A DNA stretch of 7,949 nucleotides from an uncultured Muribaculaceae bacterium (GCA_905207535.1 CAJLLX010000090.1:1-7949), one strand, 5' to 3'. Positions 1 through 5,792 are shown, numbered from the stretch's first letter. Translations and numbers: made by a program. The notes: generated from the letters alone by a model not told the origin.

Positions 1-5
1 CCATT

Positions 6-23
6 GAGGCCGCCCGCTTTTTT
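6..23 (+). terminator. Possible right half of a terminator cut by the window edge
   Basis: A GC-rich stretch (6-17) runs directly into six T residues (18-23), like the 3' arm and U-tract of an intrinsic terminator for a plus-strand gene left of the window. The matching 5' arm would lie outside, so the hairpin cannot be seen. If real, it would converge with the hpf transcript and might act in both directions. Confidence 0.25.
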
Positions 24-24
24 A

Positions 25-52
25 GGGCTTATAGCTGAGAGCTAAGATCTTA
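25..52. repeat. Four degenerate tandem heptamers
   Basis: Four consecutive 7-mers can be aligned: GGGCTTA (25-31), TAGCTGA (32-38), GAGCTAA (39-45) and GATCTTA (46-52). Positions 4, 5 and 7 (C, T, A) are invariant and the others vary. The last two units also contain a 12-bp palindrome at 42-53. The array lies in the spacer downstream of hpf. Its function is unknown; decayed intergenic repeats of AGCT-like units are, from general recall, not rare in Bacteroidota. Confidence 0.45.
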
Positions 53-58
53 GGGAAG

Positions 59-78
59 ATCAGAGCTGAAGCTCTGAT
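59..78 (-). terminator. Perfect 8-bp hairpin just after hpf
   Basis: Positions 59-66 and 71-78 are perfect reverse complements around a 4-nt loop (67-70), beginning three bases after the hpf stop codon. On the minus strand no U-run follows, so it is not a classical intrinsic terminator. It may protect the mRNA 3' end, be a processing site, or be a weak terminator. Confidence 0.4.
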
Positions 79-81
79 AAC

Positions 82-369
82 TTACTGGTCTTTTTTGCGC
101 TCAAGCTGGCGCTCGAGGGCTTCGAGGCAGAGGTCGATGGCCTCCTCGAAGGTGTCGGCGGTCTTGTTGGCGACGTATTCGGCCTGCGGAACGGTGACGC
201 GCACTACGGCCTCCTTGTTCATCTTTGATTCGGGCTTTACGACGGTGAGTTTTACGTCGATGGTGTTGATGGCGGGTGTATGTCGTGCGAGTCGGTCGGC
301 TTTCTTGTTGATGAAGGCAACGAGCTTGTCAGTGGCATCGAAGTTGATGGCTTGGATTCTTGCTTCCAT
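82..369 (-). CDS. hpf: Ribosome hibernation-promoting factor, short HPF/RaiA type
   Basis: A 95-residue protein of the HPF/YfiA family. These proteins bind the decoding region of the 30S subunit in stationary or stressed cells, block mRNA and tRNA binding and keep ribosomes idle. The N-terminal strand (EARIQAINFDAT, residues 2-13), the helix VAFINKKADRLAR (17-29), the strands VKLTVVKPE (39-47) and AVVRVTVPQ (54-62), and the helix TFEEAIDLCLEALERQLERK (73-92) match the beta-alpha-beta-beta-beta-alpha fold. The length is that of the short form; the C-terminal dimerisation domain of long HPF is absent. The gene is 14 bases downstream of xerC on the same strand, so they are probably cotranscribed. 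Its start is preceded by a strong SD, exceptional for this window and phylum, which also fixes the ATG at 367-369. Confidence 0.9.
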   Translation of the reverse strand: MEARIQAINFDATDKLVAFINKKADRLARHTPAINTIDVKLTVVKPESKMNKEAVVRVTVPQAEYVANKTADTFEEAIDLCLEALERQLERKKDQ

Positions 370-377
370 AGTGATGA

Positions 378-386
378 TCCTCCTTA
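378..386 (-). promoter_or_regulatory. Strong Shine-Dalgarno of hpf, overlapping the xerC stop
   Basis: On the minus strand the sequence reads TAAGGAGGA, then eight bases, then the hpf ATG. The TAA is the xerC stop codon (384-386) and AAGGAGGA (385-378) is complementary to the 16S anti-SD core. None of the other starts here (xerC, glycosyltransferase, rpsU, parC, DUF3316-like, peptidase, final partial gene) has a comparable motif. The position allows translational coupling to xerC. Confidence 0.8.
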
Positions 387-1298
387 GTGTTTTTGTGCGC
401 GGGGATGCGCAAGTTGGTAATTCTGTTTGAGTTCGCGGTAGGTTATATGTGTATATACCTGTGTAGTAGCGAGTGACGAATGCCCGAGGAGGCGCTGCAC
501 TGCGGGTAGCTCGGCGCCGTTGTTGAGCATATCGGTGGCGAAAGAGTGCCTCAGGGTGTGGGGCGAAGTGCGTGTGGCGAGAGTGCGGCCGGCGAGGGCA
601 GCTTTTACGACACGCTCCACGAGCATCGGGTAGAGAGGTTGTCCGTCGGGCCGCACGAAGAAGATGTCGTCGGGCGGGGGAGGGATTGTCCCTGCTGTGC
701 GTCGGCGGGCGGCGCGGTAGGCGTCGATGGCTGCGGCGAGCTCTTTGCCGAAAGGTATGAGTCTTTCTTTATTACGCTTTCCGAGCACTTTTAGTTCGCC
801 TTTGGCGGTGTCTACGGCCGAATCGCGCAGGGAGAGGAGCTCGGCGCGCCGCATGCCGGTGGAGTAAAGCATGAGCACGATGAGATGATTGCGCAGCTCG
901 GTGAAATCGTCGGAAACGGTGGCCGTGTCGGCGGGGTCGCCGAGGATATCTTCCATCTCGTCCTGACGGATGTAGACGGGGAGTGTGCGCGGCGTCTTGG
1001 CAAGGGGTACTTCGGTGGCTGGATTGGATTTGAGGCCGTGATGGCGCATGAGGTAGCGGAAGAAGGCCGAGAGGGCCGAGAGCTTCTTGCGTATGGTGCG
1101 GTGGGAGATGCCATGGTCGGCGAGGGAGAGGATCCAGCTGCGGATGTCGGAGGGTGTCACCGACTCGGGGTGGAGCATCTCGGGCTTGCCGCCGGTGATG
1201 AAATCGGCGAACTGACGGAGGTCGATGGCATAGGTCTGCACAGTGTTGGCCGAGTGGTTTAGCTCGCAACGCAGATATGTGAGGAAGCGCTCTATCAT
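384..1298 (-). CDS. xerC: Tyrosine recombinase XerC/XerD type
   Basis: A 304-residue site-specific recombinase, the usual length for XerC/XerD. These proteins resolve chromosome dimers at dif with FtsK. Residues 1-88 form the SAM-like DNA-binding core (MIERFLTYLR, SANTVQTYAIDLRQF). The catalytic domain carries the full set: Arg150 in STGMRRAELL, Lys174 in VLGKRNKER, His247 and Arg250 in HTLRHSFAT, His273 in LLGHSSL, and nucleophile Tyr282 in TTQVYTH. It therefore appears active. A Pro run (206-209) lies in a variable catalytic-domain loop. The start ATG at 1296-1298 matches the Xer N-terminus and has no SD. The housekeeping context (rpsU and hpf nearby, no phage genes) favours a chromosomal Xer over a mobile integrase. 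XerC versus XerD cannot be settled from sequence alone; XerC is preferred because of the remembered rpsU-xerC-hpf order. Confidence 0.88.
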   Translation of the reverse strand: MIERFLTYLRCELNHSANTVQTYAIDLRQFADFITGGKPEMLHPESVTPSDIRSWILSLADHGISHRTIRKKLSALSAFFRYLMRHHGLKSNPATEVPLAKTPRTLPVYIRQDEMEDILGDPADTATVSDDFTELRNHLIVLMLYSTGMRRAELLSLRDSAVDTAKGELKVLGKRNKERLIPFGKELAAAIDAYRAARRRTAGTIPPPPDDIFFVRPDGQPLYPMLVERVVKAALAGRTLATRTSPHTLRHSFATDMLNNGAELPAVQRLLGHSSLATTQVYTHITYRELKQNYQLAHPRAQKH

Positions 1299-1345
1299 AG
1301 GCCGTGAGTGAGGGTGATGTGTTGTGGCGAATCAGTCTTCAATCA

Positions 1346-1377
1346 CGAAATTAATAAACGGCGGTGTGTTTTCCAAA
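1346..1377 (-). promoter_or_regulatory. Candidate promoter of xerC (-hpf)
   Basis: On the minus strand TTTG (1377-1374) is followed after 20 nt by TAATTTCG (1353-1346), which differs from the Bacteroidota -7 consensus TAnnTTTG at one position. Transcription would begin near 1342, leaving a leader of roughly 40 nt. No terminator is visible between the glycosyltransferase stop and this site, so read-through into xerC is also possible. Confidence 0.5.
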
Positions 1378-1405
1378 TTTTTTTGAATGAAAAGTGCGCG
1401 GCGGT

Positions 1406-2299
1406 TCAGGATTTTTGCTTTTCAGCCTTCTGAGAGCTGTCGGATGCCGGCTTATTGATGCCGTAGGGGGTGTAGGTGAGGCGCTCGGCCTTTGTCTGAT
1501 CGAGAATCCCCGGATTGTAGGTGGGCGATGAGACGCTGGTCATGGATGAGGGATGGTTGCGGTGGATGGTGATGGCCTGATGCGGCACTTTTTCGATGGA
1601 GCAGCCGTTGAAGCGGATGCGCCATGCGATGTCGATGTCCTCTCCGAGGCCGGGCCCGAGATAGCGCTCATCGAAACCGTTGATGTCGAGCAGGTCGCGG
1701 CGCCAAAGACCGAAATTGCAGCCGATGAGGTTGCCTGTGGTGCGCTGTAGCAGTCCCTTGCCGCGGACGATGGGCAGACGGATGATGCGCGAGGGATGGG
1801 TGTGCGAGGGGAATCGGAAATAATTGCGCATGAAGTCGCGGCGCAGATGTTTGAACCAGTCGGGGGAGAGGGATGTGGTGGCTTCCCACTTCTCATTCAT
1901 CCAGGGAGCGAAGGTGGAGCGTCGGCCGGCGATGACGGTGTGGGGGCGGGCCAGACGGAGATGGTCCTCGGCCCAGCGGGGCGCGGGGATACAGTCGGCA
2001 TCGAGGAAGCAGAGATATTCGCCTTTTGCGGCGGCCACAGCCTTGTTGAGGATGATGTTTTTGCGCCAGCCTTCGTCGGGGTGCCACAGGTGGAGGATGT
2101 GCATCTGCGGATGGTCGGCGATATACTGCTTGATCCGGTCGACGGTGTCGGCGTTGGATCCGTCGTCGGCGATGATGATCTGCGAAGGTGCTACGGTCTG
2201 ATGGCGGAGCCCTTCGAGCACGAGGCGCAGCCACTCGAAATGGTTGTAAGCGGCGATGATGACGGTGAGCGAAGGGAAGGCGTTACGGTGTGATGACAT
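1406..2299 (-). CDS. Glycosyltransferase family 2, cytoplasmic
   Basis: A 297-residue GT-A fold glycosyltransferase that probably transfers a sugar from a nucleotide-sugar donor onto a surface glycan. From the ATG at 2297-2299: VIIAAYN (13-19) is the first Rossmann strand; DDGS (45-48) is the donor-binding motif; FLDADC (98-103) holds the metal-binding DxD; TGN (188-190), GFDERY (208-213) and GLGEDID (217-223) resemble the galactosyltransferase C-terminal module, with Glu220/Asp221 as candidate catalytic acids; HRNHP (246-250) follows. The tail (285-297) is polar. The frame stays open upstream to a GTG at 2350, but that lies inside the rpsU terminator and upstream of the predicted promoter, so the ATG at 2299 is chosen. 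No membrane helix is seen. Donor and acceptor cannot be told. It is the only non-housekeeping gene in the rpsU-xerC-hpf string and has its own promoter. Confidence 0.85.
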   Translation of the reverse strand: MSSHRNAFPSLTVIIAAYNHFEWLRLVLEGLRHQTVAPSQIIIADDGSNADTVDRIKQYIADHPQMHILHLWHPDEGWRKNIILNKAVAAAKGEYLCFLDADCIPAPRWAEDHLRLARPHTVIAGRRSTFAPWMNEKWEATTSLSPDWFKHLRRDFMRNYFRFPSHTHPSRIIRLPIVRGKGLLQRTTGNLIGCNFGLWRRDLLDINGFDERYLGPGLGEDIDIAWRIRFNGCSIEKVPHQAITIHRNHPSSMTSVSSPTYNPGILDQTKAERLTYTPYGINKPASDSSQKAEKQKS

Positions 2300-2331
2300 A
2301 TGGGTGTGAGCGGAAGCCGCGACAGTAAAGA

Positions 2332-2361
2332 TAAAGATACAAAAAAGCACGGCGCGGCAAA
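2332..2361 (-). promoter_or_regulatory. Candidate promoter of the glycosyltransferase gene
   Basis: On the minus strand TTTG (2361-2358) lies 18 nt before TATCTTTA (2339-2332), one mismatch from TAnnTTTG. The spacing is slightly short. The -33 element sits in the loop of the rpsU terminator hairpin and the spacer includes its T-run. Transcription would begin near 2328, upstream of the ATG at 2299 but downstream of the GTG at 2350, supporting the shorter protein. Confidence 0.5.
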
Positions 2362-2375
2362 GGAGCCGCGTCGCG
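2341..2375 (-). terminator. Intrinsic terminator of rpsU
   Basis: A perfect 6-bp GC stem (2365-2370 with 2353-2358) closes a 6-nt loop. Beyond one A-C mismatch the stem continues for four more pairs including a G-U wobble (2372-2375 with 2348-2351). On the minus strand six T residues follow directly after a GC base (2346-2341). The hairpin starts 27 bases after the rpsU stop, so rpsU is probably mostly transcribed alone. Confidence 0.7.
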
Positions 2376-2401
2376 GTATGGGGTAGGAGATGTGGGAAGG
2401 C

Positions 2402-2593
2402 TTATTCCTCTACAAGGCGAAGCTTCTGCACGTAAACTGCCTTCATCATCTTCTTGCGGTTGGTGACGGAGGGCTTTTCGAAAGCCTGACGGCTGCGGAG
2501 CTCTTTTACGATACCGGTTTTTTCGAATTTACGTTTGAATTTCTTGAGCGCTTTCTCGATGTTGTCGCCTTCTTTAACTTGTACGATAATCAT
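2402..2593 (-). CDS. rpsU: Small ribosomal subunit protein bS21
   Basis: A 63-residue very basic protein matching bS21 along its whole length: MIIVQVKEGDNIEKALKKFK (1-20), then KFEKTGIVKELRSRQ (22-36) and a C-terminal helix with RKKMMKA (46-52). bS21 sits on the 30S platform next to the 16S 3' end. In Bacteroidota, bS21 with bS18 and bS6 is reported to sequester the anti-SD; I recall Tyr54 as a key residue, and residue 54 here is Tyr (AVYVQ). The start ATG (2591-2593) is preceded by an A-rich, SD-free stretch (CAATCAAGAAAA), typical of Bacteroidota initiation. The gene has a consensus promoter, a long structured leader and its own terminator. Confidence 0.95.
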   Translation of the reverse strand: MIIVQVKEGDNIEKALKKFKRKFEKTGIVKELRSRQAFEKPSVTNRKKMMKAVYVQKLRLVEE

Positions 2594-2710
2594 TTTTCTT
2601 GATTGTAGTTTTTTATGTTTTATTTTTTTTTGATTCCGAGGAATTGCCTCGCTCCCTCAGCGGAGGAGGGTGGCAGCCAAAGGGATATACGATATCCCGC
2701 TGATTTAGCG
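2594..2710 (-). ncRNA. Structured 5' leader of rpsU, candidate autoregulatory element
   Basis: From the predicted start near 2710 the leader is about 117 nt. Three hairpins can be drawn. P1: GGGATAT (2698-2692), loop CGT, ATATCCC (2688-2682), extended by CAGC (2702-2699) with GCTG (2677-2674) around a TTTG bulge. P2: CCCTC (2670-2666) with GAGGG (2658-2654), with an alternative register of CTCC (2665-2662) with GGAG (2655-2652). P3: CGAGG (2651-2647), loop CAATT, CCTCG (2641-2637). P2 contains CCCTCCTCC (2670-2662), similar to the 16S anti-SD, plus a CCG triplet. An unpaired A-rich tract leads to the ATG. A protein-binding leader is plausible by analogy with other ribosomal-protein leaders; the function is inferred. 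Confidence 0.5.
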
Positions 2711-2713
2711 CGG

Positions 2714-2745
2714 CAAAATTACGGATATTTTTTTGAGTGCGCAAA
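2714..2745 (-). promoter_or_regulatory. Consensus promoter of rpsU
   Basis: On the minus strand TTTG (2745-2742), 20 nt, TAATTTTG (2721-2714): a full match to the Bacteroidota housekeeping promoter in both boxes and the strongest in the window, as expected for a ribosomal protein gene. A second TTTG at 2754-2751 lies nine bases further upstream. Confidence 0.75.
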
Positions 2746-2780
2746 TTTTTCAAAGGAAATTGCGGATGTGGCGCGGGAAA

Positions 2781-2802
2781 TTTTTGATTAGTTTTTGATT
2801 AG
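2781..2802. repeat. Perfect 11-bp tandem duplication between rpsU and parC
   Basis: TTTTTGATTAG occurs at 2781-2791 and again at 2792-2802 with no mismatch. It lies between the divergent rpsU promoter (2714-2745) and the candidate parC -7 box (2839-2846). Eleven bases is close to one helical turn, so a paired operator or UP-like element is possible, as is a simple slippage duplication. Confidence 0.7.
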
Positions 2803-2838
2803 TGGGCACCGGAGGGGGCAAGAATGGAAAAAATTTCG

Positions 2839-2846
2839 TAAATTTG
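2839..2846 (+). promoter_or_regulatory. Candidate -7 box of the parC operon
   Basis: TAAATTTG matches TAnnTTTG fully. The -33 position for a 19-21 nt spacer is G-rich (around 2814-2819) and does not match TTTG, so the promoter is weak or helped by an activator. Transcription would start near 2850, about 20 nt before the ATG at 2871 and after the alternative GTG at 2802. Confidence 0.45.
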
Positions 2847-2870
2847 ACGGAACTTGTCAAGCAACAGTTT

Positions 2871-5750
2871 ATGAAAGAGGACCAGGAAGAAAAGAATAAG
2901 GAAACCGCCGCCGGGCAGGAAGGGGCCGCGGAGGCAGCGCAGATAAAAGAGGAAGGAGCCGAAGCCGGAGCGCCCGCGACAGCGCCGGAGGATGCGGTCA
3001 CCGAAGCCGAAGCAGTAGAGCCGGAAGATGCGTCTACGGAAGCCGTAGAGCCGGAAGATGAGGCAACTGAAATGGAAGCCGCAGCGCCCGATGATGAGGC
3101 GACCGACGAATCGGCGGAATATGTGGAGGAGGAAGCCGAGGTGCTCCCCCCGACGATAGGCACCGAGGCCTCGAGGCTGAGGCTGGGCGGCATGTTCCGC
3201 AACTGGTTTCTGGACTATGCATCGTATGTGATACTGGAGCGCGCCGTGCCGCATATCGACGACGGTCTGAAGCCCGTGCAGCGCCGCATCCTCCACTCGA
3301 TGAAGGGACTTGACGACGGGCGCTTCAACAAAGTGGCTAATATCGTGGGCAACACGATGCAGTATCACCCCCACGGCGACGCCTCGATCAAGGATGCGCT
3401 GGTGCAGCTCGGCCAGAAAGAGCTGCTTGTGGACACTCAGGGCAACTGGGGCAACATCCTCACCGGCGACGATGCCGCTGCCGGCCGTTACATCGAGGCC
3501 CGACTCTCGGCCTTCGCTCTGGAGACCCTCTACAACGCCAAAATCACCGACTGGGTGCCCTCGTACGACGGGCGCAACAACGAGCCCGTGACGCTGCCGG
3601 TGAAATTCCCGCTGCTCCTCTTCCAGGGTGTGGAAGGTATCGCCGTGGGCCTTTCGTCGAAGATCCTGCCTCACAATTTCAACGAGATACTTGACGCTTG
3701 CATCGCATATCTGCGCGGCGAGGAGTTCGCGCTCTACCCCGACTTCCCCACCGGCGGCTTCATAGATGTGAGCCGCTACAACGACGGCGAGCGCGGGGGA
3801 GTGGTGAGAGTGCGCGCCAAGATAGAGAAGGTAGACAACAAAACCTTGGCTGTCACCGAGATACCTTACGGCAAGACCACCCGCGCGGTGATCGACTCGA
3901 TACTGAAAGCCTTTGAGAAAGGGAAGATAAAGATAAGGAAGGTAGACGACAACACCGCCGAGCAGGCCAATATAGTGGTGCATCTGCAGCCGGGCACCTC
4001 GAGCGACAAGGCGATCGACGCCCTCTATGCCTTCACCGACTGCGAAGTGGCGATCTCGCCCAACTGTTGCGTAATCCGCGACAAAAAGCCGCATTTCCTT
4101 ACTATAAGCGAGCTGCTGCGCCACAGCGCCGACCGCACCCGCGAGCTGCTGCGCCGCGAGATACAGATCAAGCTCGACGAAGTGAGGGAGCTGCTCAACT
4201 TTGCCTCGCTCGAGCGCATCTTCATTGAGGAGCGCATCTACAAGGACCGCGAATTTGAGGAGGGGGAGAATATGGAAGCCGTCATGGCGCATCTGCGCAA
4301 GCGGTTTGAGCCGTTTGTGAGTCAGCTTGTGCACGAGGTGACCGACGACGACCTCAAGCGCCTGCTGGAGATACGCATGAAGCGCATCTTGAAATTCAAC
4401 TCCGACGAGGCCGACCGCCAGATAGCGCTCTACAACGAGCGTATAGCCGGATACGAGCGTCAGCTGGCGTCGATGACCGAGGTGACCATCGAATGGTTCG
4501 AGCATCTGAAAGCCACATACGGCGCGAAATACCCGCGCCGCACCGTGATCCGCGGATTCGACAGCATCGAGGCATCGCGCGTGGCCGAGGCCAACGAAAA
4601 ACTGTATATCAACCGCGAAGAGGGGTTCGTGGGCACCGCGCTGAAGAAGGACGAACCGCTTTTCAGCTGCTCGATGCTCGACGACATCATCATATTCTAC
4701 AACGACGGCACCTACAAGGTGGTGCGTGTGGCCGACAAGCTCTTTGTGGGCAAAAATATCCGTCATATCGGCATCTTCACCCGCAACGACAGCCGCACTA
4801 TATATAATGTGATATATCAGGACGGACGGGGAGGCACATATTATATGAAGCGCTTCGCCGTGACGGGCGTCACCCGCGACAAAGTGTACGACCTCACCCC
4901 CGGGAAGCCCGGCACACGCATCTGTTGGTTCTCGGCCAACCCCAACGGCGAGGCGGAGGTGGTGAAGGTGATCCTGAAACCGAAACCGAGGCTGAAGACA
5001 CTGCAATTCGACGTGGATTTCAGCGAGCTCGCCATAAAAGGGAAGCAGAGCCTCGGCAACATAGTGACCCGCAACGAAGTGCACCGCTTCTCGCTGAAAG
5101 AGAAGGGCACCTCGACGCTGGGCGGCAGGAAAGTGTGGTTCGACCGCGATGTGCTGCGCCTCAACTACGACGGCCGCGGCGAATATCTGGGCGAGTTTAT
5201 GGGCGACGACAAGGTGCTGGTGCTCACCACCTCGGGCGAGTATTACATGACCGGCTTCGACGCCGCCAACCACTACGAGGACAACATCCTCAGGATCGAG
5301 AAATTCCGTCCCGGCCATGTGTGGACCGTGATTCTCAACGATGCCGATCAGGGATACCCCTATATCAAGCGTTTCGCCTTCGAGCCGAGCGCCAAAAAGC
5401 AGCGCTTCATCGGCGAGAATCCCCGCAGCAGCATTGTGCTGCTGAGCGACACCCCCGGAGCACGCTTCCGCGTAGTCTTCGGTGGCAATGACGTCTTCCG
5501 CGAGCCGATGGAGGTGGATGCGGCCGAGTTTATCGGCACCAAATCCTTCAAAGCCAAGGGTAAACGCCTCACCAACTGGGCAATAGCCTCGGTGGAGGAG
5601 ATAGAGCCTAATCCCGTGGCCGCCGCTGCCGAGCAGGTGGCCGAGCCCGAGGCCGCAGAGGAGGAGAGCGAAGGGGAGAAAACCGAATTTGACGAACTCT
5701 CTGACAGCGACATCCGCGACCGCATCATAGGGCAGGAACACCTCTTCTGA
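2871..5750 (+). CDS. parC: DNA topoisomerase IV subunit A (GyrA/ParC family)
   Basis: A 959-residue subunit that breaks and rejoins DNA and, with ParE, decatenates daughter chromosomes. Residues 1-100 form an acidic extension; the breakage-reunion core starts near 103 (RLGGMFRNWF, DGLKPVQRRI 131-140). YHPHGDASIKD (165-175) is the quinolone-determining region and Tyr207 in AAGRYIEARLS is the nucleophile; IPYGKTTRA is a conserved core motif. The second half is a beta-pinwheel with repeated DD.ii..ndGtykv-type blades. It lacks a clear QRRGGRG GyrA box, with IKGKQSLGN as the nearest match, favouring ParC over GyrA. The last 46 residues are again acidic (15 Asp/Glu). ATG 2871 is chosen over an upstream in-frame GTG (2802) because of the predicted promoter; there is no SD. 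parE is not in the window. Confidence 0.88.
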   Translation: MKEDQEEKNKETAAGQEGAAEAAQIKEEGAEAGAPATAPEDAVTEAEAVEPEDASTEAVEPEDEATEMEAAAPDDEATDESAEYVEEEAEVLPPTIGTEASRLRLGGMFRNWFLDYASYVILERAVPHIDDGLKPVQRRILHSMKGLDDGRFNKVANIVGNTMQYHPHGDASIKDALVQLGQKELLVDTQGNWGNILTGDDAAAGRYIEARLSAFALETLYNAKITDWVPSYDGRNNEPVTLPVKFPLLLFQGVEGIAVGLSSKILPHNFNEILDACIAYLRGEEFALYPDFPTGGFIDVSRYNDGERGGVVRVRAKIEKVDNKTLAVTEIPYGKTTRAVIDSILKAFEKGKIKIRKVDDNTAEQANIVVHLQPGTSSDKAIDALYAFTDCEVAISPNCCVIRDKKPHFLTISELLRHSADRTRELLRREIQIKLDEVRELLNFASLERIFIEERIYKDREFEEGENMEAVMAHLRKRFEPFVSQLVHEVTDDDLKRLLEIRMKRILKFNSDEADRQIALYNERIAGYERQLASMTEVTIEWFEHLKATYGAKYPRRTVIRGFDSIEASRVAEANEKLYINREEGFVGTALKKDEPLFSCSMLDDIIIFYNDGTYKVVRVADKLFVGKNIRHIGIFTRNDSRTIYNVIYQDGRGGTYYMKRFAVTGVTRDKVYDLTPGKPGTRICWFSANPNGEAEVVKVILKPKPRLKTLQFDVDFSELAIKGKQSLGNIVTRNEVHRFSLKEKGTSTLGGRKVWFDRDVLRLNYDGRGEYLGEFMGDDKVLVLTTSGEYYMTGFDAANHYEDNILRIEKFRPGHVWTVILNDADQGYPYIKRFAFEPSAKKQRFIGENPRSSIVLLSDTPGARFRVVFGGNDVFREPMEVDAAEFIGTKSFKAKGKRLTNWAIASVEEIEPNPVAAAAEQVAEPEAAEEESEGEKTEFDELSDSDIRDRIIGQEHLF
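3009..3060 (+). repeat. 30-bp period repeat inside the parC acidic extension
   Basis: Segments 3009-3030 and 3039-3060 match at 21 of 22 positions, including an exact 16-base word (3015-3030 and 3045-3060). They encode EAVEPEDAST and EAVEPEDEAT, tandem units of the acidic N-terminal region, suggesting growth by in-frame duplication. Confidence 0.7.
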
Positions 5751-5792
5751 TGCCGGGTCGGCGATGACCGCAGTCACAAACAAGCAGAGCGA

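Noticed and set aside
59..78. Classical intrinsic terminator for hpf
   Set aside because: The hairpin is perfect but no U-run follows on the minus strand, so it is reported only as a possible termination or processing element.
1..81. tRNA gene at the left edge, expected from recalled synteny
   Set aside because: No D-arm, anticodon-arm or T-arm (GGTTCRA) pattern can be read on either strand.
384..1298. Phage or integrative-element integrase
   Set aside because: Size, N-terminal domain and neighbours fit a chromosomal Xer recombinase. No att-like repeats, tRNA target or cargo genes are seen.
2300..2350. Longer glycosyltransferase start at a GTG (2350) with an apparent signal peptide
   Set aside because: The GTG lies within the rpsU terminator hairpin and upstream of the predicted promoter. 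The extra 17 residues are not part of the GT2 fold, and such enzymes are cytoplasmic.
2802..2870. Longer parC start at a GTG (2802)
   Set aside because: It begins inside the 11-bp tandem repeat and upstream of the -7 box; an ATG at 2871 fits the predicted transcript.
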